64,000 bases of DNA from Harmothoe impar (GCA_947462335.1 OX381718.1:37354976-37418975), one strand, 5' to 3'; shown: positions 42,768-53,009, counted from the first letter of the stretch. Notes: generated by a model from the sequence alone, not told the origin. Numbers and translations: made by a program.

Positions 42768-44337
42768 CCAGCAAATTGCCGTCATCAATGGTGAGGCTTG
42801 GTGATGCATGTGTGAAGCATATTGTCGCTATAGCGTATATAGTGAGGGTTGGTGATGTTGGGTGAGGCCCACTCCCCATCACCAACTCTCACCATATGTG
42901 CATTTGGCATTTTGGCACATTTGGTGATGGTTGGTGATGGTGGGTGAGGCCCCACTCAACATCACCAACACTCACCCACATATCAGTTGCTGTGGGAGCC
43001 ACACTGTTGGCTCACTCAGCATGGCAACACATGGCTTACTGTGCAGATCACATGACAAGTGGCAAATTCATTCTGGGTTTTGATTGGTCCTTTCAAAATA
43101 GTAGTCTACTGGGCCTCCCTACAGCAGTACCAGCAGTTCAACCAAGGAGAGCAGTTGGGTGGGTATTCATTTTGTATGTGTATACATTTTATACTATAAT
43201 TACATTTAGTCAATTGTGAAATATTCAATCATTCAGACATATACATAATCCTGTGTTGTATGATTTAATTAAATATCTTATTTTGTCTGCTTTTAGAATT
43301 ATGGAAGTAGTTTTCACTGGTAAGTTGCATAGCTGATGCAGGTGGCTGGGATTTTATAGAGGGGGGGGGGGGGTACAAAATCGTTTTGATGGTAGGAAAG
43401 TTTTCATACTCTAATCCATGAATACAATCTATACATTTTCAGAATACCTGGACCCCTACACTTGACATGGCAACAGGGTGGTTCTTTAAATCTGACATGG
43501 TTACATTCCCTATTAGGGGTGCAGAGGGGTAACCCCCATGTCAGAAAACTACCCTATTCTTAAATTCGGCATGGCTACATATATGTGACATGAGAATTTC
43601 CTTAAAACGACCTGCTGGATGGTTGACAGGTTATCCCCTGAGTATTAACATGTCTAGATGTATTTATCCATGCAAAATCCGCTGCCATCATGTTTCTGTT
43701 TATTTCCACTCACCCCCCCCCCCATTCACTAACACAACCATACACCCATGCCTGTCAAGGGGATTACAGATTAGGACAATCTTTCCAACAACATCCAGTC
43801 AGCAGCCCCCCCCCCCCCATCCCCATGCCCAAACATAATCATCATGGGATAGCTAGGACTTGATGCTCATTTACTTTACATTTTTTCTATTTCTACAGGC
43901 ACTAAATCACTTCATGAAAAATGGTCTCAGGAACACAGATGTGTAGTTATAGTTAGGCCTACAACAGTCACGTAGGCCTACAGATAGCTGCATGGACTCA
44001 GAAGGATTAATTGATGTCATGAATAAAGTAAACAAAGAAATGACCAGTGTAACCCAGTATGACCATAGCAACCAATCCTCCCCTCCTCACCATAGCAACC
44101 CTGGTTGCCCCGCAGCTCCCCTGTAATCCCCTGGGACCTCTCAGCAGGGGGTGGGGAGGGGCTGTTCCCCAAACCCCGTGATATCTGGTGATGTTTGGTG
44201 ATGTCTGGTGACCTCACGCATGTGGTCATGTGTTGTCATATCCTGCCATCACGCACACATCACCAAATGTACACGTTTCTAGCAACAATGGCGAGGCCCT
44301 AACGTAGCATCACCAAATATCACTACGATTTGCTGGG
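42768..44337. mobile_element. 1.57-kb TIR element with CCCAGCAAAT ends
   Basis: Left TACCCAGCAAATTGCCG, right CGATTTGCTGGGTA; TA at both edges may be the duplication. Subterminal repeats TTGGTGATGGT / ATCACCAACACTCACC lie at 42,780-42,975 and 44,160-44,320 in inverted sense. Inside are an ATGTC-type repeat (about 43,440-43,605), poly(C) tracts, two CCATAGCAACC words and a possible spliced frame (42,944-43,975). Confidence 0.7.
42944..43975 (+). CDS. Possible three-exon frame inside the CCCAGCAAAT element
   Basis: Segments 42,944-43,158, 43,297-43,319 and 43,899-43,975 can be joined through GT-AG sites: donor TTGG|gtgggt; acceptor TTTTGTCTGCTTTTAG; donor CACTG|gtaagt; acceptor TCTATTTCTACAG. 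All phases match (2+1, 1+2), giving about 104 codons and a stop. The last two segments read IMEVVFTGTKSLHEKWSQEH then RCVVIVRPTTVT; the first includes SGKFILGFDWSFQNSSLLGL. The 5' limit is unclear because the frame runs into the terminal repeat. No transposase catalytic motif is visible. Either the remnant of the element's own gene, a captured host fragment, or coincidence of splice-like sites. Confidence 0.28.
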
Positions 44338-45099
44338 TACTGAGCGGTATGCATGTCCCTAACTCCTATGGATGTATGACCACTCTAACGTCTCTGCTAT
44401 AACCAAGAGATTGGGCAATTTGGGGGGAAAGGTTCCAACCTCATTTGAACCTTTTGACTGCTCATTGGCTCAATCTGTACAAAAAAGGGTATATGAATTT
44501 GGTGCTATCTAAATGCTAAGGGAGTGGTCACGATATCCTAATTTGGGCTAAAACTATCGATGAGCAACAATAGCGCTATGTGGACAGACTCCCGAATATC
44601 GTATGCCATCTTTAAGTGTATTCCATGTTACAGGTAACGTTCATTACCTTGTCTACGGGGCGACACTATACATGTTTTTTCTGGGAATGAAGGTGGATGG
44701 CTATATTATATCTGATGCGTTGTACCGTTATTACTTTACTGATGCATTGTACCTTTATTACTTTATCTTGCATGAAAACAAAATTTGAACGCAGTACCGG
44801 TGTGTATCTTGCCGGTGCTAAATTTGTGCATCATGACTTGTAGGTTTAGCATTGTGCATTCATACATCCCTGGCTAGTTACCCATGCCAACACGCCGCCC
44901 CGGCATGAAAAGCTATAGTTTAAAGACATAATAATCCAGGAAATATACATTTTAAAGTCATGGCCATTTAAGTCGTAACTCTCCCTGCTGCCATGTCCCT
45001 GGTATGGAGAGTGGAAAGGTTATTGCTAGTGCCTGTAAATGACACTTAGGGTAGGTGTTGTCTACATTCTAATTGATAGTGTCAATGTGGATTATGTAA
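44338..45099. other. No firm gene; degenerate palindrome copy at 44,790-44,900
   Basis: 44,603-44,788 is an open frame with a 27-bp tandem duplication (TGATGCNTTGTACC units) after an acceptor-like site. 44,790-44,900 has CAGTACCGGTGTGTATCTTG then GTGCATCATGACTTG, a decayed TTAA-type palindrome. Confidence 0.4.
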
Positions 45100-45196
45100 T
45101 AGTTAGACTATGGTTATGAAAGGGTAGGTAGGATTAACCACAGCTTTATAAGCTGTGGTTAATCCTACCTACCCTTTCATAACCATTGTCTAACTA
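45100..45196. repeat. Long near-perfect hairpin, 47-bp arms, 3-nt loop
   Basis: 45,100-45,146 and 45,150-45,196 are reverse complements at 46 of 47 positions around TAT. Arms start TAGTTAGACTATGGTTATGA. A related half-site, TCATAACCATAGTCTA, is at about 63,678. A transcript would fold into a nearly perfect duplex. A palindromic MITE or a hairpin-RNA source are the alternatives. Confidence 0.85.
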
Positions 45197-45199
45197 TTT

Positions 45200-46655
45200 T
45201 AAACCACAGCTAGAAGGTTATGTGAGTCTAAGTGGAAATAACCAAGGTGTGAATTCCTTTGTCTTGGGCCTCCGCTGTGGTTTAAGATGACCTCACAGTC
45301 TGGGGGGGGGGGGTGCCCGCTGGTCCAAGATTGAGTATAGTGGTATAGCATATACCCTAGTGTTATGAGTAGTCAAACCATATATGTAAGGGGCAAGAAG
45401 GCAACACGTCTACTTCAGAGCCAACTACAGGAAGTAGGTACAGTCCCTCTTATTGGTCATATAGATGAGTAGAGATAGCAGCAGTACTTACTGTTTCCTG
45501 TCATTTAAAAACTCATTATCTGTGGCAGCGGTCATTTATATTATACGATAATGAGTACTCAATTATCAGAGTGAGAAACAAGGATGACAAAAAGTTGTGA
45601 TATATTGGATACTCAAACGCAGGAAGTAGACTTTGCCTTTATTGTTGGGTATTTATCGATGCTCATACATGATCCATATAGCTAGGCTTTCAGTGTTGTA
45701 ACATAGCTTTCATTCAATTCAAAATGAAAAGAAGATAACGATGCATAGCGATAGGTTTCAAATTATTGCCCTGTTAGGCTCTTATTGTACAAGATGCATA
45801 GGGCAAGGGATATCAGGCAGGCCCTTGTCCTACAAAATTGCCTTGATTTTACAAAAACAATCTGTTGCACGATACCCAGACACCATCATACTGCTAAGAT
45901 TTACTTTTCCTTACATTAATGACTTATTTAGAGGCAGGTCATACAAATATATATGTAATGATTAAATATTATATAGAAAGAAAATAAATAAATTTAATCT
46001 ATTCTACAATAATCAGTAGGAAGTTGGTGCTGCTCTTTTTACTGCCCATACACCAGACGTCTGGCACAGCGAGCCGTAATGAGCTTAATTAGCTACAATG
46101 AGTTAAGTGGACGATAGATACTAATTACAGGCCCATAGGAACGCTGTTATATGCTGTCTCTACAGTCATGTTCATGTTATTCTCGTTGCTTCATGCCCCA
46201 GTTATTAGATAATATCTCAGTGTCAGGGACAAATGAAGTGATCAAATATAGAACCATTGGGTGTTTAATTCTGAACAGTTAAACGGCATGTTTAGACGTA
46301 AGGTGTGAGAGGGGGTGGTGGTACACCCTCAGAACCTAGACCCCGGGCACCTACAATTTGGAAATATCCCATAAGCCTCACAGGGGGGCTGATTATGGCG
46401 ACTTTAGTACTGTAGTATACATCTAAAAACGTACGTATAAGCCCCACATTGGCTTTGTCCTGATTCGATAAGCCACACTGGCCGAGGCTTTAGACACAGA
46501 CTATACCCTGTGATAATGAGGAGCGCAATGTTTAACCTCATATATAGACACATTAAGCCTTGATTGCCCATAATGGATGAACCGCTGTTTGCCTCTGGTC
46601 CAAGTAATAAAAACGCTAAATGACGGTGAATTCTTGCTTTCCACTGACTATGCTC
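45200..46655. other. No gene seen; conserved-looking AT patch at 46,060-46,160
   Basis: 46,060-46,160 is unique sequence with homeodomain-type words (GAGCTTAATTAGCTACAATG, CTAATTACAGG). A G run is at about 45,302. A frame with a partial tandem at 45,741-45,965 is not supported as a gene. Confidence 0.4.
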
Positions 46656-46657
46656 TT

Positions 46658-46939
46658 TCAAGGTTTATCTAAATTATTAACACTTACCAGGTAGTTGCTG
46701 CCTTCAACAACTTCACCTTTGCATATGTGTGGGTTGCGAATATATGCAACGGTTATAGAGCCTATATACCGGCCTATATAGTTCCTAGTGACTTCATAGC
46801 AACAAAAGGTCGGTCCGCATGGATCAAGAGAAATTAATATATTAGAATGAGGCGTGCAAAATCCATGGAAATCATTGTGTTTCAAAATACAAGGTGTGTA
46901 GATTTTGTACACTGTCCCAAATCCGTTTAGCAATTGCAT
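46658..46939 (-). CDS. Possible exon with strong donor, minus strand
   Basis: On the minus strand CAACTACCTG|gtaagtg at 46,687 is an excellent donor. The frame upstream is open from 46,939 and ends before the donor as GSITVAYIRNPHICKGEVVE then GSNYL. The acceptor is unclear; TTTTGTTGCTATGAAG near 46,794 is possible, giving an exon of about 106 nt. No family recognised. It lies only about 50 bp from, and opposite to, the plus-strand exon at 46,993, so both being real would imply overlapping genes. Confidence 0.22.
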   Translation of the reverse strand: MQLLNGFGTVYKIYTPCILKHNDFHGFCTPHSNILISLDPCGPTFCCYEVTRNYIGRYIGSITVAYIRNPHICKGEVVEGSNYLVSVNNLDKP

Positions 46940-46992
46940 CTATTTAACACATGTCTACATAACTAAGTCAGTGTTTGACCTTTATTTTGCAG

Positions 46993-47171
46993 AGGTGACC
47001 ACCGTTTACCACCGCCACCACAGAAGAGTTACCCCCACAGTTATAAAGATGGAGTGCTGCCCGTAAAAGGCGGAATACCCAGGGCACCGACAAACGGAGC
47101 CGGGGGACAAGTCATTCCACTCACGTCCATGATCAGCGGGATCCGGGATTTACATCCAATCCACATTACAG
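46993..47171 (+). CDS. Probable internal coding exon, 179 nt, proline/glycine-rich
   Basis: The best exon in the window. The acceptor is TTGACCTTTATTTTGCAG with a branch-point-like ATAACTAAG about 35 nt upstream; the donor is ATTACAG|gtaagg. After one base the frame is open for 59 codons: GDHRLPPPPQKSYPHSYKDG, VLPVKGGIPRAPTNGAGGQV, IPLTSMISGIRDLHPIHIT. GC content is raised against the flanks and stops occur in the plus +1 frame at once. The intron phases are 2 upstream and 1 downstream. Low complexity and the PPPP run suggest a disordered linker or cytoplasmic tail rather than a folded domain; PPPPQKSYP could be an SH3/WW-type ligand. I do not recognise the protein. The downstream intron carries an RFX X-box at 47,519. 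Confidence 0.58.
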
Positions 47172-47518
47172 GTAAGGCCAAGAAATACTAACTTATTGTG
47201 TTCTAGCAAAAACAGAGATTTTATGAAAGTCAAAAGAAAATTGCCAAGTAAAGTATTATGCAGTTCTACTCTGCTTTTCGTCCTTTCCAACAGAATATAT
47301 TAGGAGTTGACAGAGAACTGAAAATTATTCCAATGCTAGAAAAGGGGTAGAATACCTAAATTGCCATGTTAGCTGAAACATTTAGTGTTTGCGGCCTTAT
47401 ATTGGGGGAGGGGGGTTTAGGCGGGGGCGGGGAGGTGTGCAGGGGTGGGTGAGGGGTATCGCATTCATTTTGATAAGACAGTGACAACTGGGCCTAGTGC
47501 CTAGCAACCGTTTATTAT

Positions 47519-47533
47519 GGTAACCATGGCAAC
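47519..47533. promoter_or_regulatory. RFX X-box, near-palindromic
   Basis: GGTAACCATGGCAAC matches the RFX consensus GTNRCC(0-3N)RGYAAC; the complement GTTGCCATGGTTACC is the standard ciliary/RFX X-box form. It lies about 350 bp downstream of the exon at 46,993-47,171, presumably intronic, in unique sequence. Confidence 0.55.
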
Positions 47534-47756
47534 GAGAGAAGCAGATTACAGACGTCAGGGGGAGGCATCGTTACTCGACATGTCACCCATGGGGAGCAGT
47601 CCTTATTCATTTACACCTTCTCAGGCTGGGAGCTGGGGGAGGGGTGGGAGCTGTGAGGGGGGGGGGGGGGGCAACATGCAGGCAACACTTTGGTTCATCA
47701 AGGTCTCTGTATTATAAACAATGTCCCTCTCTGAACTTAACACCAACTCAACCCCT

Positions 47757-47851
47757 TCCTTCCTTCCTTCCTTCCTTCCCTTCTTCCTTCCTTCCTTCCT
47801 TCCTTCCTTCCTTCCTTCCTTCCTTCCTTCCTTCCTTCCTTCCTTCCTTCC
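47757..47851. repeat. (TTCC)n microsatellite
   Basis: About 23 TTCC units with one interruption near 47,780. It forces open Ser/Leu/Pro frames on the plus strand and KEGR frames on the minus strand. Confidence 0.95.
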
Positions 47852-47939
47852 AATCAATCAATAAATCAAAGTCAGGATGGACAACCGGATCTTTTACCTC
47901 ATACTCCACAAACATTCAACATCCTATAATGATAAGATT

Positions 47940-48245
47940 ATGTCGTGCCTGTCTCTCTGCTCGTATCTCTTGCTGCCTGTCTTCCTGCCTGCCCCCTCTC
48001 TCTCTCTCTCGGCATATACTTGACACCTGGCTCTCTCCATGTGTCCCTGCCTCCTCCCTCTCTGTCTGCCACATCGTTGTCTCCGAGCTCCTTCCCTACC
48101 AGTCTGTCTGCCTGCCTGACTGCCACATCCCTGCATCTTGGCTTCCTGCCTGTCCCTCTTTGTATCCCCCTGTCTGCCACATTATTGCTGCCTTGCTCAC
48201 TGCCTGCCTCTCTCCTTGTATCCCTGCCTCCCCTCACCCCTGCCT
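47940..48245. repeat. CT-rich degenerate minisatellite
   Basis: Repeated TGCCTGTCTCTCTGC, TGTATCCCTGCCTCC and CTGCCACATC words at irregular spacing near 60-70 bp. The overlapping long frames on both strands (up to about 200 codons) are composition artefacts. Confidence 0.7.
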
Positions 48246-48249
48246 ATAG

Positions 48250-49282
48250 ATCTATCTGCAGTCTTCTCCCTTTTGTGCAATTAACGCAGTAATGCTGGGA
48301 CAATAATGGCCTCCATTTGCTCCAGTTCCAGGACACTATCCCCTTAGCTGTTCTTTTCTCACCAACAAAACAAGACGTGGTGTGTTTAGATGGTTCTATT
48401 AGTATCAGTCAGGCCAAACACGGCTGGATGTCCCCGACGTGGAACAGCTTTATATATACACACTAGACACTGGGTCCCGACGGATAGGAAATAGGTGAAA
48501 ATGAAAAAAGAAATAAGAAGTAGATGGCTGTGCTGGTTGTGAGTAGACAGGTGTTCAGGGTACAAGGGGCACCCATCCATCCACTTTACTGTGACACGGG
48601 CAGAATAAAAAGACAAGTTGACACCACTGCCACCACCCACCTTTTTAATGCTGTGACTACAGTATGGGGTGCCAGGTGTTTAAACAACTTGTTGCTGCGT
48701 ACTGGACCATGAATGGACAACTTATAGTGCTTCACTGCACTTTACCCTTTTTGTCTCGATCGTCCTGGACCTATAGTCCTGGCGAGTAACCTAGCTGCAT
48801 TTCACAAATTCAGATATGCCACTTCTCCTGCCTTTGTAGGAACCCCTACTTTTCTTTATTGAAATACTTTAATTTCCTACAGAAATTGACAAGAATGGTA
48901 AGATTTCCTACTTTTTGTTGATGTCTGAGTGCTATCTCTGCACAATACACTCCCAATGGTTGCAAGACAGCGCTGCGAGGTCCTTGTTGTCGCTGTCGTG
49001 GTGCATAAAGGCATCTTGATATTAACCCTTTGAGGGCGACCAGCAAAAACCAACAACGTATAAACATGTAGAGCCCCATTTCAGTGACAGGTCCCGGCAC
49101 CTGGGGACTGGAAGTGGTGTGTACGGCCAGTGTAGGGTGTCCATACACTCTACATAAAGGTCCCCTCAAGGTGAAGGCACGCCAAAAAGTTTGCCTACAA
49201 ACGAATTTGAAGAGGCTTTTCAGGACAGAGCTAGTGAAGAAATTGAGCAAGATTGGCCTGAAAGAGGTGAAAGCAAGTTAAC
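48250..49282. other. No gene seen; palindrome fragments
   Basis: About 48,735-48,800 keeps a TCCTGGCGAGTAACCTAGCTG fragment of the TTAA-type palindrome, and TTAACCCTTTGAGGGCGACC at 49,022 looks like a solo left end. The rest is unassigned. Confidence 0.45.
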
Positions 49283-49510
49283 CATTTAAGGGCCGCAGTG
49301 GTATGTCCTTTATCGACATCAGGTATGGATGCATCCCTGGTTAGTTTAATTGACAGGGTTGCATGGTTGTATCAGGCTTACCCATGGGAAGCGTATCAAC
49401 CCCGGCATGGTGCATGAATGCAGCACTGGTAACTCGCCAGGGCTGCATTCATACGTCATGCCACCAACGTCCATATTAGCGCATTAAAGCAGCTATGCCG
49501 TCCTTAATGT
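49283..49510. mobile_element. TTAA-type palindromic MITE, internally expanded copy
   Basis: Two core hairpins are present (one decayed near 49,345; one intact, GCAGCACTGGTAACTCGCCA, at 49,422), plus ATTCATACGTCATGCCACC and GCATTAAAGCAGCTATGCCG at the right. Suggests one copy inserted into, or recombined with, another. Confidence 0.65.
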
Positions 49511-49609
49511 AGTAAAAGAGGGGAGAGGTGGTTGCGGCTTTGGGACAGGGCTTAGGGAAGGTGGTAAGAATGGGAAAGGGGAGACGATGGACAATAAGGG
49601 ACACTAAGT

Positions 49610-49996
49610 CAGTGGCGGCGGAACAGGGGGGGCCAGGGGGGCCAAGGCCCCCCCAACTTTAAAGATGGGGGGGCCAAAGTATGTTTTGGCCCCCCCAACT
49701 TTTTGGGAAACACACTCAGAAACCCCTAGAAAACACTGGTCTCAAGATGAAATTCCTAAAATTTTCTCAAATGACAAGCTCAAACTCCATCAGAACACAT
49801 CGATTTAAGTGTAAATTCTCAAAAATTTCTAAAGATCTAACAAACCACTCTGAATGTGCCAATTTTAAAGGGAAATTCCTAAATTTTCCGGGGGACTGCG
49901 GCCCCAAGACCCCTATTTGTGACTTCCTCCAGCCAACACCCATTAGGTTTTGGGACCTGGGCCCCCCCCAACTTTATCCACCTTCCGCCGCCCCTG
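49610..49996. mobile_element. hAT-like MITE with CAGTGGCGGCGG ends
   Basis: Left CAGTGGCGGCGGAACAGGGG and right CCTTCCGCCGCCCCTG, complementary over about 14 bp. CAAGGCCCCCCCAACTTT is repeated in inverted and direct form inside. The flanks ACTAAGT / ACTAAGA agree over six bases, an imperfect target duplication. The CAG-T-GGCGGA type end is common in animal hAT non-autonomous elements. Confidence 0.7.
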
Positions 49997-50000
49997 ACTA

Positions 50001-50424
50001 AGAATAAGAAAACCCCTCTCGTGTAGGGTAGTATGAGTGTGGTGGGCATCCACTACATACACATCAGTGAGCTGTCTCAGGCAATCTGAGGGTCACGTGT
50101 AAAGTAAAGTACATCCACCACGATGTGGCAGTATGTATAGAGGGTTACCCAATAATGACTCTACAAGGGTCTGTAACCAGCATAACGGTCAGGCACTGAT
50201 GTTCATAATTTACACGGATTGCTGCCATTGCAGGGTTTATCATCGAATCTGAAGACGATAAATATAATGTGGTGGGACAGTAGCCGAGTTTGTAGTGCTT
50301 TAACAGGCTGATATGCTTCGATATACCACAATACACCGGGCACATCGCGCCACCCCATCGGTTCTGAATGAGGTATAGAGAGGTAAACCTTGCCGGGGGG
50401 TGGTGGTGGGGGGTGCGGTTTATA
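50001..50424. other. No gene seen
   Basis: Unassigned. The 134-codon minus-strand frame at 50,145-50,549 runs into the neighbouring palindrome and lacks splice support. Confidence 0.45.
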
Positions 50425-50620
50425 CCTTTGAGGATGACATGATGCTTAGAGGCACTGCTTGTTATGCTGTACTGTTTAAAGTTTAGCGCCGGTGAGTAAC
50501 TCGCCAGTGCTACATCCGTGCATCTCACTGATCCTATAAGGGTCCTCATAATTCATGAAATTATCTACAAAATACAACATGGCAACAAAGACGACGACAT
50601 TGAAGCCCTTTGTGGCCCTC
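50425..50620. mobile_element. TTAA-type palindromic MITE copy
   Basis: Core AGCGCCGGTGAGTAACTCGC with CAGTGCTACATCCGTGCATC, then GGCAACAAAGACGACGACAT and TTGTGGCCCTCTAAGAGTTAA. The left half is diverged. Confidence 0.55.
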
Positions 50621-50934
50621 TAAGAGTTAAGTAGGAGGCGGGAGGTGGCAGAAAAGGGTGGAGATGCATAACAAAGACGGATTTATGTATTATTTCTCTA
50701 AGTCGCAATCCTCCGTTACCGACCCTTTCATGTCCTCTCCCCATCCCCTTACAGCCCGAGTGGCTGGTGTCGGGGTGCACAGGGCCTGTTGTTGTCGGTT
50801 AGTGACCAACTGTAGCAATGAGGCCTCAAATACTTGTCTTCAAGTAACCCAAACTTGGAACTATGCTATTCCTTAGTCATACCCTTGAGTTCGTTGGGCC
50901 TTTTGGACAACAGAAAGAATTCCAGAGTCCCATA

Positions 50935-51135
50935 CACCAGGTGAATTACGATGACTGATGTCTTACAAGTTACAATGAGATTATGGGGGCATGACTGATG
51001 TCATACAAGTAGAGTGTGCACGTGGAGACATGACTGGTGCCGACTGATGTCTCACCGTTAGAGTATCAGGGCATGCCTGATGACAATAAGAGTATAGGGA
51101 CATGGCTGCGACATGACGGATGTTTACACATGCCA
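50935..51135. repeat. Degenerate tandem repeat, about 45-bp unit
   Basis: CATGACTGATGTC(T/A)TACAAGT and related CATGACTGGTG, CATGCCTGATG and CATGACGGATG words recur at 40-50 bp. Old array, no frame. Confidence 0.5.
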
Positions 51136-51243
51136 ATAATGATGTGTGACTTTTTTTGCGTGACCAAAAAGTGACCAACCAAGACTGTGCACTGGGTGCC
51201 TGGGTTCTTACACTTAACAGGATCATACTTATCCCTCACTCAG

Positions 51244-51277
51244 CTGCCCCTCACTGCCCCTCACAAAGGTGCTTTAG
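51244..51277 (+). CDS. Possible 34-nt microexon
   Basis: Acceptor CTTATCCCTCACTCAG and perfect donor GGTGCTTTAG|gtaagt bound 34 nt. Using the phase left by the exon at 46,993-47,171 (one base, G), the reading is open: APHCPSQRCF plus part of a codon. The donor is strong, but the exon is built from a CTGCCCCTCA duplication, which lowers its credibility. Confidence 0.18.
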
Positions 51278-51406
51278 GTAAGTCCATCATCACATTAACA
51301 CCTGGACGCACACCGGGCGCAGACAGCACGACAAAGTGTGTGTGTGTGTGTGGGGGGGGGGGGGGGTATGGTAACAAGGATGTGGACAAATGAAGCGAAA
51401 GGGAAG

Positions 51407-51735
51407 GCTCAGGCCCATAACTAGAGGGCGGGGTTCGTTGTTTCCAACAAACCAACCCACTTCCCCTGTCATGAGAACCAAAATAGTTCCACCCTATGTG
51501 AGTGTGAAGAGGGCATTATTGGCAAAAAGCCAATTTTCATGGCTTGTCGACCGGACAATTATTTGGACAATTATTAAGGATTCTACAGGTAAAAGAATAT
51601 GAAAGCCTGTTTAGATCCATGAAACTTTGGTTCCTCTTTCGAAAAAATCTGACAAATGTCCACCATAAAGTGAGAAATGTGAAGTTCCACCATCGAATGA
51701 TTAATCAAGTCAAGTTTTATCATACCCAAAAATGA
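51407..51735. mobile_element. Short TIR element with ATAACTAG end, copy 2
   Basis: CCCATAACTAGAGGGCGGGG, then the GGTTCGTTG...CAACAAACC hairpin, and near the right end ACCCAAAAATGAACCGCCC. Same architecture as 1,955-2,266; the right terminus is lost where another repeat (GTACCGTAAAATCTCCCGCA) begins. Confidence 0.6.
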
Positions 51736-51814
51736 ACCGCCCACGTAAAGGGGTACCGTAAAATCTCCCGCATAAGCCTAACTCTCGTATAAGCCGCACC
51801 CCGAGTTTGGGCTG

Positions 51815-52022
51815 ATCCTACAATGCACGAATGCCGCCTCGGCGAGTAGCCAAGGCCGCATCCATGAATTACGCTGAACTTGTAAACGTGCATGGCGTAT
51901 ACATCCTGCAGGATCAGAGTGTGATGTACCGTGCAATGCACCGCTGGCGAGTTACTCTCTCGCGATACATTGGTGCCACTTGTCAACAAACGAACATGAA
52001 GCTTGGGGAATTAAAGGGTTAA
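51815..52022. mobile_element. TTAA-type palindromic MITE, diverged long copy
   Basis: ATGAATTACGC-like and GCTGGCGAGTTACTCTCGCG core words, right end GGGGAATTAAAGGGTTAA. The left half is strongly diverged. Confidence 0.5.
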
Positions 52023-52027
52023 TACCT

Positions 52028-52300
52028 CTAACAAGTTACAATGGTATTGTAGTCAGCAGCATCTGGTTTAGTGTTAGTCCCAGGTTGTGTGGTGCATGGT
52101 CGCTTTGTTCTATTCTTTATTTTGTATACGTTGGTAAACCGTCTTAGTCTTAGGTAGTAATTAAGAATAAGAATCACACCAGGATATACTGTTGCATTGC
52201 CAGTATTGAGCCAAGGCATTTGAAGACCTAGAAGTAGAACCATCGGGGAAACTAATTGTCTGATCTTCCCCCGGGTATCTATGTTGGGATAGTCTTGCAA
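52028..52300 (-). CDS. Possible terminal exon with a membrane segment, minus strand
   Basis: An acceptor-like GATGGTTCTACTTCTAG near 52,227 (minus strand) is followed by an open frame to a TAG at 52,028: QMPWLNTGNATVYPGVILIL, NYYLRLRRFTNVYKIKNRTK, RPCTTQPGTNTKPDAADYNT, IVTC. A short hydrophobic stretch (VYPGVILILNYYL) followed at once by RLRRF...KIKNRTKR fits a single-pass membrane helix with a basic cytoplasmic flank; NAT is a possible N-glycosylation site just before it. Codon choice looks natural. A MITE starts immediately after the stop. Family unknown; a chance frame cannot be excluded. Confidence 0.32.
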   Translation of the reverse strand: MQDYPNIDTRGKIRQLVSPMVLLLGLQMPWLNTGNATVYPGVILILNYYLRLRRFTNVYKIKNRTKRPCTTQPGTNTKPDAADYNTIVTC

Positions 52301-52309
52301 TTTGCAGGG

Positions 52310-53009
52310 TCACTGGATGTCTTGGAAGGTGTCGGCACAGAGGGCCGGTGTACCTGTACGTATCATGTCACCTCCAATCATGTGACTACCTATACCTCAG
52401 TCCATAGACTGTACATGAGCTTGTATGGTTCCTGAATCTAGTGTGTACTGTTATAGACTACGGTTTTCTAATTGACAGTGAATGTGATCAAACCATTAAA
52501 GTCACCGTGTGTGCGTACAATTAATAACAATATAGTGCACTATGGGTGTCTATCTGCGCCATATACCACAGTCTCTCTGCCTCACTAACTCGTGTATCTG
52601 CACTCTCCCACAAGGTGTCTGCCCAAAAGGGAACGGTGTATAATTATGTACTCTAGGATAATCTACTGCAGTGTTTCTGTCCCACAAACCGGTGTATTTG
52701 CACTAAATTAACTCTATAAACCGGTGTAGGCCTATATGTATTTTTTCCTGTATTTCTGCCCCAAAAACTGTTGTAACTGCACTCTTTCAACTATTGTCTG
52801 CACACTTACAAACGGGTGCATCTGTAATATACCTGTGTCTGTGCTCCACAAACCAGTGTATCTGCACTCCACAGCGTTCCCACACCCCTCCCGAAACACC
52901 TACACCCTTTCCCAAAAGTAATTTGGCAGTCAGAGACTGGGTGAAGTATGGTATTATTCAATACAAACCCATAGGGCCCGCGTCATGTTAAAACCAGAAA
53001 AGTAGGAGT
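52310..53009. repeat. Mostly degenerate tandem array (52,560-52,920)
   Basis: Words of the type CCCACAAACCGGTGTATCTG and CACTCTNNCACAAAC recur at about 45-60 bp from 52,590 to 52,880. 52,310-52,560 is unassigned. No coding signal. Confidence 0.45.

Noticed and set aside
47621..48292. Long overlapping frames of up to 201 codons on both strands
   Set aside because: They are produced by the (TTCC)n run and CT-rich minisatellite; low complexity in every frame.
50145..50549. 134-codon minus-strand frame
   Set aside because: It runs into a palindromic MITE and lacks start or splice context.
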